Of a stretch of DNA of 64,000 nucleotides, positions 38,601 through 52,700 are shown in pieces; positions within the stretch are counted from its first letter, which is position 1; every line of letters starts with the position of its first letter. A program made the position numbers and the translations under genes. The stretch is from Sclerurus mexicanus. Its lineage: Eukaryota; Chordata; Aves; Passeriformes; Furnariidae. The DNA lies in the NCBI GenBank assembly GCA_013396755.1, contig VWZF01002931.1, positions 80,429 to 144,428 of the forward strand, given 5' to 3'. The notes beneath the pieces are model-generated. The model did no database searches and was not told where the DNA came from. It saw nothing but the letters and a program-made list of their open reading frames with translations.

Positions 38601-41600
38601 TCTAAACAAAAAGCATAAAAATCTGAGTTTCATACTACTGATTTAAAACAAAATAAAAAAATCTAGAAGTCATCTCAACCCTAGTTTATGTTTTAGCTCC
38701 TTCAGTAGAGAAGTCCAACATAACTAGTCACTATCCATTTTCAAGTCACGCTCATCCTTTTATGTGAGTTGCTATTCAGACAACAGATAAGAGCAATTAT
38801 ACCATTCCATGATAATAAGTTCACATTTGCATATTGTTATCATCTAGTACCTCACATAAGTGAGAGTGATACATTTTTCTCATCTGTACACAAATATTAG
38901 AGTAGTTCCAAAAACTTAGCAAGGTGAAGTATCCCATTATGGGATCAAGCCTGCCTGCAACCCAAGACATCAAACTATCTCCCAGTTTCTCACCTTGCTT
39001 TTCTGTGGAACAGTCTTCACGCATCTTAAAGGATTCTAGAAAACAAAATTAACTACTTTTATAGACAAGAAAAGTAACATTGTACATATAATTTCCTACC
39101 ACTACTACAACTACCCGTGGAGCCTTAGGAAATTACAAACAAGACAAGATTGTCTGGGGAGAAATGGAGATGTTCTGGCAAGAAGACCTACACTAAATAA
39201 TGGTCCACACAGCTGAGGACATTTCAACAGCTTCTTTCAGCTGGAGAAACAAGATAGGAATGATATAAAAGCTCTCAAGTGGTATTAAAACTATGTGCCT
39301 TAGTGTATCACATATATAGTTAGCTTCCCTTCATAGGGTGGTACCCTGAATACTGCAGAATGAAAATAGAGGAAGAGTCTGGCTACAGATGTTAGTACAA
39401 ATGTGCTTTTGTAAGTATTGTTTTCCTTCTACAGAACAAAGAGTGAAATATTCCATGTAACATTTTATTCTCCTGTAAAAGAATACAGCATGCAGACTTC
39501 CTGTAGTGGAACACACTTTTCTTTTCCATGTGCAATTTAAACTGCCAACTTTAAACAGAGAAAAATATTGTATGTATCCATGGATATCTAATTTTAGAAA
39601 GACAAACAGTTCTCCTGCTCCTGCAGCAGGGAAAAAAGATGGTAAGAAACAGATAATTATTACAAGTCATACGTAAAGAACCATGACAGTATGTGTTGTG
39701 TGCAGAATGTAGTAAGGACTGAGTTGGGCAAGTGCCCATGAGGAAAACAAGGTTTTTGTGGGCTCTGCATCTGAAATGCACAGGCTACACTTAAAGCCAT
39801 CACACCTCACTGCCAACTTGATAAACTCATTTTTCTAAGATGGAAAAGCTTTGGGAAGGATAATGCCTTCAGAGCCTTTGCAGCCATTGTCAAACCCTAT
39901 GTCATGTTAGCAAGCACCAAGACTGGCATTATAATGACTCCATAAAAAGGAACTATAATGTCTGTGTGTAATTTATACAGCTCTTTTCCCAAAGTCATTG
40001 TGGTTTTGGCTTACAGAATTTGCCCAGAAGTCCTCAGAATCTTAACTGGGTGATTTTCCTTTCTAGATTCTGAAGTAGAGTTAGATCGTTTTACTGCATG
40101 CAAGCATACATTCATCATGTATTATAGTTCTTGCAACCAAAAACCAGTAAAATTCAGCATGTGAAACATACTACAAACACCCCAAAGGAAGTATATTTTA
40201 AAAAATCCAAAACCCCAAAAAAATACAAGAGAGTTGAAATTTGTTTTGTTTTGTTTTTTCCCTGAGAGAAAAGAAAGCCACAGTTCTCAAAAAAATTACC
40301 TGGATATAAATACACATTGTCTGGAATACTGTAAGCAGCCAACAGACCTACTTGAGCAAGTGATTTAACCAGGAATCTTAGAACACTACTAGAAAAGAGC
40401 TTTCTGAAATCAAATAGTAGTTTAAAAGTTAGAAAAGAATAAACAGGTAACAGAAAAACTTCTGTGGAGAATGCAGTTTCCATTGATACCAAGTTACAGA
40501 AAATGTTTGGAGATGCACCATTTAAAATACTTTGCATGCTAAGCATAAATTCTTTCCAATTCTAACTATAAAAATGAGGAATTCATGCTTGAATTGGTTT
40601 GCTTTTAATTTTAGGCAACATCATAAACATAATGAAAACCTTTAAAGAAAAATATTTATGTTCATTAGAGCACACACTGGGTCCGTATGAAGATGCCCCA
40701 ATAAACAAAGGCCACGACCTAAAAGGAGAACATTCATAAAACCCCTGTATATTATGGACAGACTCTCCTTACAAATGGAGTGTCAGTGCTGGAAAATTAA
40801 TGCCAAAACCAAGATATGAAAAGGTCCTTACATTTATCTTGAGCAGCTGTCAAAGGTAGCAGCAGCCTCCTAGGTAAAACTCACTAGTCTCCACTACCAG
40901 AAAAATTTATTCCTCAGAATTACAAACTGTCTAATTAGCAATGGAGTTAGCCAGGTAGTTTCAATTATGAACAAGCTTTGTAATTCAGATATACCTTCAG
41001 GTTGTATTATGCAATTTATAAAACACTTTCATTCTTCAAATACATGCTGTTAACTAGGACCCACTAAAACAAGAACTGCTATCTCACCTTCGGAATTGAA
41101 AACTGCCTTGCATTTCTGACTTCTTGTCTAGAGCCAGCAGACCAAAGTTTACCAGTCCTCAAAGCATGCTGAATCCTACTTAAACTTTCCAGGTCATCTG
41201 AGCTTGAAAATTATGTTTATATTCCTTCCCAACCTCTTGCTTGTAGAAACTCCCTACAGGATCGTACCAACCACAACTATAATCAGAAATCAAATTAGCA
41301 ATCCTGGGATGATCCTAAATGCTTGTTTTTATTTGTTAACAATATCATTAACAGAAGGCAAAAGAATATTATCCAGAAGGTCACAGAAAAAAAATAATTG
41401 CATTATGACAATGTCAGAGGTACGACAGGGCTTGTGACTTTCTAAGAATGGACACAAAAAAATTCAAACAGAGATGCTGATAATGCTAAATCCTAAGAGA
41501 TATCTCCCTGGCCATAAGTTTGATAAAATATTGCTCAGAAATGCACCTCCTGCTTAATCTGATTTGCAGTTCAATTATCTTAGTTTAAAAAAAAAAAACA

Positions 41601-43540
41601 TTAAAATACACATAACTAAAATTAACCTCATTGTTCATTAATACTACTAAAATTTACATAGATGGTCTGAGGACAAAGTAACCACCCAAGGCCAGCAAAA
41701 AACAAAAGGCCTGAAAAACAAAATAACAAAGCATTTTTTAAGGCAGTTTTGAAATGTTCTATAAAGTCTTGAAATAGACTCTGAACAATTACAGTTACAA
41801 ATTTAGCTTGCCAAATTACAATTGCATTGCATAAATCCAGCAAATTATTCTGGATCCCATGCAGGGCAGTAACACCCCCATCTGAAAGCCCTACCACAAC
41901 CAGATGACCTTCCTCCTTTAACTGTCTTTGCAATTCTTTGTTAGTGCCTGGCTCAATTTTCTGTTTCATTTTTATCTCACATGGGAACATTGGGATATTT
42001 CAACTACTTCCAATGTTCAAAATGTTTTTTAATTAAAATAGCCAAAATAACCCAAATAAAATTAATCAAGAGAAAATAGTGATACACAACACTCATTTCC
42101 CTCTGTTAAAACCTTGCTTTTTAACCCAAATTTTATCTGCTAAAAGTTTACCAGCCAGATTTCCTCCCCCTACTCCAGCCACTCAGGCAACTCTCTCCCA
42201 GCAGCCAGCCAAGAATTCCCTAATTTCCGACCCATGCAGTGACCCATGCTGAAGTGCTGGGCCAGAGGCGCCTCAACAACCAGGTAGTCCTTGCTTTCCA
42301 CTGCCTGTGCTGAGCAAACCTTGACACAAATTCTTCTTTTCAACCCATACAACTTTAAAACAAACCAAACAAAGACTCCTAAAAATCCCAGAAAGAGGGA
42401 GCTGAAACATGTCCATGGAAGCACACAGACCAAAAAAATGCTAAACCAGATTTAAGGCTGCATAGGAAGCCAGGACCCTGTTTATGAACATGTGTTCAGG
42501 GCCCAACAGACAGAGTGGTTTGAAACACGATACAGTCTCTTTGATATGGCTCACTAGTTTGGAAGTGGAGGGGCCGTATCCTATTAAAAATAACAGGAAA
42601 TTGACCACAGCAATAAATCTAAAGCTTTGGCAGCTGCAATTTCTTATCTTCCATGAGCAGTTGTTGGCGCGCAAAAATGATGCAACTTTTTCTTCTTGGA
42701 AAAAGAAACAATTAGAAAATCACTCCAAAACTCTGGCTTCCACTTGGTGATAGCTTGCATCAACCAGTGACAGCCTTGGGAGACCTAGATCCCCAAGATC
42801 TTCCCTCTGTCATACCACGATATTGTTATATTTTGATCGTTTACTGCTGCCTCCAGGCAAAACCATGTCACTGAGAAAGCTAAGACGGGGCACGGAAGCT
42901 GACAAGTCCCAAGGAATCTCACCAGAGGCTTTGGCACTCCTGACGGGACTTGTGTCCTTTCTCATGCAATTTCTGCACCCAAGCGATCTCTCTATCTCCT
43001 CTGATAGTATTTTTCTCTTTATCTACTGAAACAAATTGAGATCCAAGATGACAGCAGCTTCTTCTAACGGCTTACCAACACTTAAAAGGGACTGCACCAG
43101 GCAGTGTTACCTCTGCAATTGCCGCTAGTGAAGATGCAGTTTCTGCTGGGCTGGAGAAAAAGGGATGGGAGGCAGAGAAGAGGTAGCCAAGGCTCTTCCT
43201 CAAATGGGATAAAATACATACGCCAAAGGATTTTATTCAACTGGCAGTGACTACACTGAGTTTTTTGCCAGCGTAACTGTGTCTACTTGTGGGTATGACT
43301 TGTTTTCCCACTCATAAAAGGAAGAGCTTTGCCAACAAAATTTTAAGGGCTAAGACCAACAGTGTGGGTGTGGGGTTTGGTTTGTTTTCAGTACACATGA
43401 GTGAAGTTAACTATGGTCCAGTTTCCTGCCAATCTAATCCACACATCATGTAATGCCAGTATTTTCTGTTTCTTATTCTGCTTAGGTCCTGCAAGCATTT
43501 CTGGAGCAGTCTTTTCAGACAGGCAATCCTCCTCTGAAGC

Positions 43541-43558
43541 CTTTTTTTTTTTTTTTTT
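43541..43558 (+). repeat. T18 homopolymer
   Basis: Eighteen consecutive T residues follow GAAGCC. On the minus strand it is a poly-A run, but I saw no retrocopy attached to it. Confidence 0.85.
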
Positions 43559-43748
43559 AAATCCAAGTGTAAGATCCCAAAAGTGGAACAGATATAAGGG
43601 GCAAGTGGTGCAATACAAAAGGCAGATATCTATCTTGAGAGCTAAAAGTGCATCTAAAACATGTATATTTTGCCTGCATTTATGCAACCACAACATGCTA
43701 GTTGTATGAGATACTTACAAAGGAATGATGAAACCACTGCACCTACTG

Positions 43749-43880
43749 AAAAAACCCCAACCACCAAACCCCCCCATCCTCCATCCCAAAAAACCCAAAA
43801 AACTCCAACCTCTCCCCCCGTAAACCCCCCAACCAAACAAAAAAACCCAACAAAACACCACCCACCAAAACTTTCTTCCA
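43749..43880 (+). repeat. A/C-only strand-asymmetric tract
   Basis: Across 132 nt the plus strand has one G (43820) and few T, with many CCC runs and A runs. The transcript strand is therefore T/G-rich with multiple GGG runs, which makes it a possible R-loop or loose quadruplex former. An apparent Pro/Thr/Lys-rich reading frame across it is a by-product of composition. Confidence 0.75.
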
Positions 43881-46314
43881 GCCCTAGAGACTTAAAAACC
43901 AGAAGATGAACCTCCTTACACTAGGACTAATTATAGCAGAGTAATTACAACATGTTTGTAGGTCACCTCACCTATGAGCATGTGCCAAAACCAGGGCTCA
44001 ATTCTCTCCTGCCACCCTGGAGGAAAGTGGGAGGGAGGTAAGTTCCATTTTGGATACTACAAGACCCTAAGAACCACGACCCTTTGAAAAAAAAGATATA
44101 TAAATAAATGGGTTGAGAAAACTTTCTCTCCCTTGCATAGCCTATTTCTGTAAAGCTGTTTCTTTAACTATAAAAGCTATGTTAGAACTGGGACTTCTAT
44201 GTGCACCTTCTCATTTCAGTCATCGCATTTTGAATCTCAACCAGTTCCTGATCCCAAGCATGAGGAAGACTCCACATACTTTTCAGAAGACCTGCCTCCA
44301 AGTGCAAGAAGTTGTAAGCCCAGAAGTTCCAAGCCGAAGCATTCCATTCTTTGACATGACTCCTAGACAGTCTCTTTTCAAGCACCAAAAAGCCTAATAC
44401 ATAAGTCCACAAAGTGCATGGTGATCCCACTGCCAAGAAAACTATGCAACATCAGCAGAGGAATCATAAGGCCACCAAAATAACTTCCCACTAATATATT
44501 AGAAGGGAGAGTTAGAGGTATGGAATTTCTTCATGATTGAGGGCTAACTCTCACCAACACTAACCCATCTGTCACACATTGCTTTGTGTCTGCTTTGATT
44601 TCTTTTTTGCTGCAAAAAAAGGGAATGCACATCAGAAATGTTATGGACCACCAGATTTGTTTCATATATTATCAAAGCTAAACACTCAAGCATTTTATGG
44701 AGATTAAGAGATTAGAGTCCGAGAGTTTTTATTCTTCTGTGTGCAAGGCTCTCTCTTTCAATCAAATTAAAAAGTGGAGTTCAAGGTATGTTGTTAATTC
44801 CTGAGGGGAAATGATACATAACCCACATGCACAAAGAAGTTGGCTTGCATGCGGTTGTTTTTACAGCACGAAATCTGTTTCAATCTATGTTTGTTTAACA
44901 AGATGCAAGTCTAACAATGGTAATTTACTAAAAGCTTGTGCACTAAGTATGTACAATACCAGAAACAATAGTCATAACTCCTTCCAAAGATACAAAAGCA
45001 TCTACAAAACTATCAAAACATAAGCACTGCCCTGGATTAGTTCTTTCAAAACTCAACATTCCAAATAGCTTCATCATTTCAATAATCCATCTATAAACAT
45101 TAACTAATTTTGGACTACTGTTTCGCATTCTAGCAACGAGTTACTGCTAGTCAATCCAACACAAAATTTCATTATTTGTATTTTCATTGATTTTTTTTTT
45201 TTTTAATCCATAATATCATTACTGCTTGCTCAGACAACTTTTGCAACAGTAAATCTTGGCTTAAGTATTGTATTAGAAACACCAATTGTTCCAATAGCTA
45301 TTTACTATTAAGCTCCTCAATCTATATTTAAGCACTTGAATAACCAGCTGCTTGTACAACTAATGGCCAGTGACAACACAGCTGCAGAAGGTGAGGTGGC
45401 GTTCAGTCTCTCCAACAAGCCTGTTTGTCAATGCTCAGGCCCAACCACCATTCTGCAGCATTACAACCATAATTACATTCTGAAATTTTGAGGCTTACTA
45501 GGTGATATTCTGTTCTCCCTGAAAACCTGATAGAGCTAAACACATCTTTACGATGAACAACAACCTCTGCCTTTAGTTATTGCATCAGATGGCTCACAGT
45601 TTCTTCAGGAACTACCTGAACAACTGTGTTCCCAACACCCGTACATTACAGAACGTATCTCACCATGATCTGGGCTAATATCTTACCTGCTTAGTCTCTG
45701 TACCAGAAGACTGAACCTTTCTTTGTCTTGCTGAACCCACGGACTGTGAAAAAATGTTGGTTCAACATTTGCATTTTGCTTTTACAATCAGAGCCTGGAT
45801 AGAGTTTTAAGTCAAGATAGCATGGAAACTTCTAAACAGGCAGGTTATCTCATTAAGAGAGAATCAACCAGAAAACAACCAGGTGTAGCAATTCCCCTCG
45901 AGCATCACTATCATTAGAAAACAACAACAACATTTACAAAGTGCATTAGAAATTTTAGAAATACTTGCTTGTCAACAGCAAACACTTAATGCAGAGAACT
46001 CTTCCTGAGGACAACTGGAGGGGTTTTGGAGACAGTTATACTGTAGTAAGGTCTGTAAACTATGGGTGTTTACAGTGCATTTTTACTACCTTCAAAAATA
46101 AAGAGTTTCACATTTCAGACACATTTGGTCTTAATCAACTGCAGCAATCAGTTAACCATCATTCAATCACACATACTTGGAGGGTGACTCACCAGATGTC
46201 AGGTGTTTAACTTGCATGTTCCTCAAGTAACCATCTAGATGCTGACAGTTTTTTTCTCCCCTGCCTCCACAGCACTGTGCACAAATGATCACAGTAGTGG
46301 AAAATTTGCATCAG

Positions 46315-46359
46315 AGGATTAATATCATTAGTTATCATGGTTAGGATTAATATCATTAG
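46315..46359 (+). repeat. 17-bp direct repeat, period 28
   Basis: AGGATTAATATCATTAG occurs at 46315-46331 and again at 46343-46359 with no mismatch, consistent with a small local duplication. Confidence 0.8.
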
Positions 46360-47172
46360 GAGAGATATGCAATGCCATAACCACTCAATCTTGTAACAAC
46401 CATGAGCTAAGCTGCAAGTTGTCTCTGTAAAGAAAGTAATTAAAGGAATGGAATTTCCAAGATTATTTGAAAATCCCTTTTTTTCTGATAGTGTTCTATG
46501 CTCAATTCTTCAGCCACTACAATGCAGGCACCATCATTATTCTATTTAAAAAAAAATAAAAATTCAATTATGTTACCAATTCGAAGTACACCTGGTATTT
46601 TAATTAAGCACATTTCAAAACAGTCCCAAGTCATACACCTCATAGTTTTTCCCTCGCTGGCAGGTGTCATTGTATTCAGCACTCACAGAGCATCTGGTTA
46701 GCAAAACACAGAAGCTTCAAGTTTTGAAATTCCTTTCAGAATTTCTCTAAAAGAGAATTGTTTTGATCCTCAAGTTGGTCCAGATGGTATCTCAGAATTG
46801 TCCAACTCCTCCTTTTGAGATAACTGCCACTATTGTTCCAGGGGGACAAGCAAGACAAGCAAACAGGCTTTTCAAAGAAAGTCATCACTACTAGAGAGGG
46901 TCTATCTAAGGAACTTCACAACCTCTATAGACTCTCTGATAAGCACTGACAGGAGAGTTTTTGTAAATCAAAACTATTTCTCCAGCGTGATAGACTAGAG
47001 CTCTGAAGTTTCATGCAGCTGCTGGACTAGTAGCACCAGGCAACAGATTTCCTCAGAAGTCTGAGTGCTAATACTAAAATTGAAACAAACAGCCCATGGG
47101 GTTGGCTTGGACTGGAGAGACCGATTCCACAGCTGGCAGAATGTCAGCGCTTGCACAAAAAAAAAAAAAAAA

Positions 47173-47202
47173 NNNNNNNNNNNNNNNNNNNNNNNNNNNN
47201 NN
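47173..47202. other. Assembly gap of 30 N inside poly-A
   Basis: Thirty N residues are preceded by A16 (47157-47172) and followed by A9 (47203-47211). The true length of the homopolymer or any insertion hidden here is unknown. Reading frames crossing it are meaningless. Confidence 0.99.
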
Positions 47203-47329
47203 AAAAAAAAATCAATGCACTGAAGAAACAACAACACAAGGAGGCAAAAACAGCAATCCCCACTAGAATAGAAGATTCCCATTACTAAAGCACCTTGTGC
47301 AGTGTTTCATGTGCCTAGCAGACCTCTTA

Positions 47330-47588
47330 AAATCACAGAATCATTAAGGTTGGAACAGACTTCCAAGATCATCAAGTCCAACCTTTGACCAAACACCACC
47401 ATGTCAATTAAACCACAGCATGAAGTTGTCCAGTTGTTTCTCGAACATTTCCAGGGATGGCAACTCCACCACTTCCCTGGGCTGCTTGTTCCAATGCTTA
47501 ACCATCCTTTCACTGCAGAAAATCTTCCTGATGTCCAGCCTGAACCTTCCCTGGTCCAGCTGGAGGCCATTTCCTCTGGCTACTTGGC
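47330..47588 (-). mobile_element. CR1 LINE 3' fragment (relatively young)
   Basis: Read on the minus strand it is a 5'-truncated CR1 3' end. The plus strand shows its complement: AATCACAGAATCATTAAGGT, GGAACAGACTTCCAAGATCA, a TCAAGTCCAACC segment, CAGGGATGGCAACTCCACCA, CTTCCCTGGGCTGCTTGTTC, CTTCCTGATGTCCAGCCTGA and GGAGGCCATTTCCTCT. This is the best-preserved CR1 in the window, oriented with PTPN14 and 120 nt from the assembly gap. Open frames over it are CR1 3'-region shadows, not a gene. Confidence 0.92.
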
Positions 47589-49755
47589 ATAGGCAATAAC
47601 TTAACGCAATCCATCATGTAACCAAATAAATAAAGTGAAAAGATGCTTCTGGAAATGCAGAAAAAAACTGTGCAGAGAAAGTGACTGTAGCACTATGATT
47701 AAGGAAATTGTCTTCCTCCAAACCGGTTTACCCACCACAACACTGCAGTTTCAACAAACCACACTTGGTCCAAGACTTTAACAGTTATATACACTTTAGG
47801 AGGTCTTTTAGCCAGCGAAAATAACATTGCCCTGAAGCTATCAAGGAAAGAGTGTCATCATTCCAGGAAATACTCTACAAGTAAATCCCAATTAATGAAA
47901 AATTAAAAGTCACGTACAATTATTCACTGCAGCCCTATATATCTAAATGTACAAATGCATTATGTCACTTGGATAAATGTTTTTCAATAAAAAGCCAGAC
48001 AAAACTTCAAAAACTCTCAGGTTTGTAAACAACAAATATTAACTCCATTAAAGGAATATGAAAAACTTTCCCATGTGTGAGACATTTTTATTATTTCATG
48101 GAAAAATTCCGTTTTTCAGTACCCAAAAGGTGTGTTTTCCATTCAACTGAACCCTAAAAAGAGAGTCTTTATGCATGGCTGATAAGGACTATATTCCAAA
48201 TATCGGTTTTGGGTTTTTTCCTTCTTTTGGCTTGTGTTGTAAACCAATAGAATATGTTTATTCAATGTCAATATTTTCTTCAAATTGTTAAAATGGACTA
48301 CATACAAAGTCTATTTAACAAAAACTTGTTACTTTTTTGCATCGTCAGCCTTAGCAATTCAGAGAACACAAGAAGGGCATTAAAGCAGAGGTTCTTGAGG
48401 AAGAGTAGCTTTAGATATAAAGCTGACCTCTGGTGAAAAAGCAGCAAAATCTAGCAAAAGGGCAAAGAGACTGCTCCAAAAGAAGAGGTTTTTACATATC
48501 TTCTACCCAGACATGTAAAATTCACATCCAGACAATGTATTTTTAAATGGTGGAAGGGATTTCAAAGAAGAGGTTTTGGAAGGTAATATTGCAAACCTTC
48601 AGAAAGACAGTTCACAGCAGAACCCTCTGCTACACAAGCCTACCCTTTCACTGGCATTATCCAAATGTGTTTCCTTACACGGTGCAAACTAGTGGACCTG
48701 TAATGCACATAACCATTCAAAGAGTACTGAAGCAAAATATTGACCTCAGCTAATAACGTGTAACAACCGAATCACAAAACTGCAGTTAGACCTTGCACAA
48801 ATCTTGAACAATGATGCACTTCAAAAGCCCAGCCCTGTCTGATGAATGCACTCGTACACCAAAATATAGAAGCAATCTATATTTCTGTGTATGCACATGC
48901 AGCACAGACAGGATCTTAAACTCATAGCGGGGTCTGGTTTCATAACATATGCCCTTCCTTATCAAATGTCATTTGTATTGCCATCCCTGCATCTGTCTCC
49001 ACAGATGTCATCCCATGTAATGAAGCATATGGGCTTAAGCTGACATTGTTTGCAAACAGGAAGAGCTTTTGCCAAGAGGAATTGAACATAAAGTGTTCCG
49101 CAGGCTGCCTCTCTTAACCCATCTTTGGTTGGCTCCTCTGCTCAGCTGAAACTGGTCGGCTACTTTCTGAGAGGGCAGAGTGCCAACCTAACAGATCGGC
49201 AGAAGTAAAGTCATGCCAAAGAACCAGAATGTGCATCTAATTTGATAATTAGGGGCTGAAATTCCCCTTAGAAATATTGCAATGGCAGTGTACACCAAGT
49301 TTCCAAGCTTATGGGTAAAAGAGTATGCTTCAGCCTATCCATTTGAGGGTTAATTCTGAAAATGACCAAAAAAACCAACAACAGAAGCAAGCCATGGAGG
49401 AGGGAGGACACCAGCCAGCAGCTCCTATCATACAGGATTAGTATTCTTCAAGGAGAGAAGAAATAGAGGGAAGGGGAGGAAAGAAACAGTACGATTAAGC
49501 CTTTATCCTGAAATAGTTCTCCACAAGGGGCACCTGCAAATCTTGGCCAGAACAGTTCTGTGGCCTTACTTAAAATAATTTATGCTGAATAGAGATAAAA
49601 GCAAGGAACTGATGGCCACTTTAAAAGCATTAAACACAGCTTTCCTGTCCATAAGGAATAGCCAAGCCAATACCTAGTAAAAGGCAAAGGACAAAGAGTG
49701 TTTCTGGCTGGGCGGAAATCAAACATAATAATGTACACACATCCTTGGAACTGTT

Positions 49756-49768
49756 GACAATTATTGTC
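49756..49768. promoter_or_regulatory. GACAAT-T-ATTGTC inverted site (SOX-like)
   Basis: Two ACAAT half-sites face each other with a one-base centre. ACAAT/ATTGT is the core bound by SOX factors. Whether this close spacing binds a dimer is not known to me; the assignment is speculative. Confidence 0.3.
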
Positions 49769-52700
49769 TTGATCTTGATATACAGACCTGTGGCATTCAA
49801 ATAAAAAAGTTAAAGGTAAAAGGGAGAGAAAGCTGGAGACCCAACCGAAATTCAGTTTTCATACATTTTGCAAGTTTTCATGCAATAGGGCAGTGGTCCT
49901 GTAACTATCCTAAAAAGTCCTGTCGAAGCATGTTCTTCTGGGTCATTTTTCTCTTCATCCTGTGTGTTTCCTCTCCATTCTCATGCCACTTTACTCAGCA
50001 GAATGAATGCCAACAGCCATGCAAGACTCAGTTTGGAAAAAACATTGCTCTAATTCAATCTTCTTTTTCCAGTTCTAAAGTGATTCTTCCAATTTACAGC
50101 TTTTGAAACAAAAATATTAAGAGCAATAACTACGATGCCTTCAGTTAAGTGGGATTTACAGGCTTATATTTTGAGTAAAAAAGAAAATTTTTAATCCTGT
50201 CTTTTTATCATAAACCCTCTGTTGAAATATAAATCAAGAGGCTAAGAGATTACTTACTCTCACTGTGCCTGCTTTGGAAATATGATGTTTCAAGAGGGCT
50301 TTCACATTGTTGGTGGATGGAAATTAGCTCTTCAGCACAAGTAGCATTCTGAGTCACATCTCAGGAGCAGAGCAGAAGGCTCAGCCACAGATTTAAAATA
50401 ATTTAAAAATGATAGCTGGTAAGTGCCTAAAATCACATGTCCTGCTTTACAGACCTCCACTGAGACATTTTCCTCTGAAGAAATTGGTCAATGAAATGTC
50501 CTTTGTTCTACTGTCAAATTCTGGCAAGCTGCTTCCCAGTATAGCGTAAGACTTAATTGGGCTTTTGTTTAATTACCATCAAGACAATGATGCTCAAATG
50601 AAGAGCACAACATCAGCAAGTGAGTGAAAGCAATCAATTAGGATGAGCCTGAAACAATCTTTTCAGGGAAAGGAAGGGGCCACTCATTACTGCAGTCGCA
50701 GACTAAAAAAATCAAAATATAAACATTTCACTTACTAAAGTAATACATAGCTTTTAGAAGCAAACAAATTAAATGGCAGTAACTACAAAGGAAAAGTGCC
50801 ATTATGAAGCAAGATCAAGATTTTTATACCACAGCACCATTGCCAAGCTTAGAAAACCAGATCCTTGAGTTAGTGAATTAACATGAATGCTGGTGTCAAA
50901 TTGGGGGAAATTCTCTTGTTCAACTCTGCCACAGGTGCATATTTAGAAACTGCCTAGATGATACAATAAATGAATCAATGAACACAGAGAACAGTCATGA
51001 AACATTTTCAGTAACAATTAGCATGTGATGAATCAAGAGACTAGTTAGCATACCAGACAATAAAATATGAAAAAAACGAATTTCACCATTACCCTGATAA
51101 CTCCCAAATTCAGTCTTACAGTTGAAGGTAAAAGAACACAAAATGAGCTAATGTATATTCTAGGCAATAACACAAGAGTTGATATGAAATCCGCAAAGAA
51201 ACATCAATTGGCAAGACAGCAGCTGCATTTGTGAAGCCAAAGAGTTTAATGAGAAGGGTAAGACCTAAAGACAAGCCTAAAGACCTTCACATTCAGTCCT
51301 CACTCACACTAAAAGGTGCCACCTCGCCAGCATTACAGGCAAACATACCCCCAGCAAGCAAATGACATCTGTTAGTGGGAAATGAGACTTAACCATAAGG
51401 GACACACACAAGGTCGAACAGGGTATGCAGTAAGGGCAAAATATTTGCCCACAGTCTAAGGTGGGATTAGCCTGGAAAAATTCTACCTCACTGTTCTGAA
51501 AATTCAGCTCCACTTTTTGCTTTAAAATCTCAGGTCTAGATTTACCTTTAGCTTTGAAAAGTAACTGAGCATATGTGAAATCCAGAAAGTCAATTATTTT
51601 CAGTGCCCAGATTTCATGCTTAACGGCAAGAGAATAAACTAAAAGTTACATATTTCCAGACTTACATATTGAATTTTTACCCTGAATGAGCCAAACATGA
51701 CACTATACATCTTAGTTACTTTCTCAGCCAGAGTTCACAGTTGCAAGGCCACCTACTAAAACCCAGCACTTTCCCCACAAGAAGCCAAGGCAAGTAGCAC
51801 AGTGCTTGGTTAGAGCATGTAAACAAAAAAGTTCACGCTATTTCTATTATCCAAACTGAGCCATCACACAGGTGAGTTTACCCCTCTTCCTGACACATGG
51901 AAGTCTCAAAAACTGAAAGCAAGCAATTAGACTACTCACAGCATGATGCCATATGCTAAAGACCTCTTCTGATTTTGGCACACTGGACTCATCAGTCTCT
52001 GGCACACTGAAGGACACTGCTCCTACAGCCCATATACCACACTTAGAATTTCATTTAAAAGCCTGGGATACTTCACAGAGTGAGAATAAGGAGTGATACA
52101 GCTAAACAGGTTGTTGAGCTTTTTAACACAATTTATTAAGGCACACCAATTGCAGACAGAAGTAATACTATGCTTTCATGACCTGTATGTTATTGCAATA
52201 GTGTATGCCATTAAAAAAAAACAAAACAACTGGGAAAGTATCAGAGTTGAAAAGGTATTTCAGAAAAAGTAAAGAAAATGAAGAGAAAAAAATTAAAAAA
52301 CACAACAGGAAAAAAACCCAAAGCATTTTTAAGCGAAACCTTTATTACAGAAACATGATATTGGTACCTCCTGAAAGAGATTGTAAAAATAATGCAAAAA
52401 ACCCTGGTGAGACAGGAAGCTTAAACACAGCTAATCTAATGATAACTTTTGTAATACAGGAAGCAAGCACACTAAGAAATAGATGACAAAACCAGAGATT
52501 ATTTTAGATGTTTACTTATTCCCAGATGTAGCTAAAAAGTGTGCTAAAAGAACCTGAGTTAAGCACATTGGTCTTACCACTATGGCTTTCTGTTTTAAAA
52601 TAAAACCACAGCACCTGACTTGGCGAGTAATAATCTTCCAAAAGAACTTTGCAACAAACTGTCAAGAGTTACTGACCCCTTTCACACACTCACCTTTGGA

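Noticed and set aside
41628..41990. 120-codon minus frame with a hydrophobic C-terminal stretch, superficially like a retroviral envelope membrane-proximal region
   Set aside because: No flanking LTRs, gag/pol remnants, cysteine motif or fusion-type segment were seen. The resemblance is compositional only.
43661..43909. Pro/Thr/Lys-rich plus-strand frame
   Set aside because: Produced by the A/C-only low-complexity tract.
46982..47295. Minus-strand frame crossing the N gap
   Set aside because: The translation includes unknown residues from the assembly gap and poly-A/poly-Phe; not interpretable.
47307..47592. Open frames on both strands over the CR1 at 47.3-47.6 kb
   Set aside because: They are translations of the CR1 3' region, not an independent gene or the CR1 reverse transcriptase.
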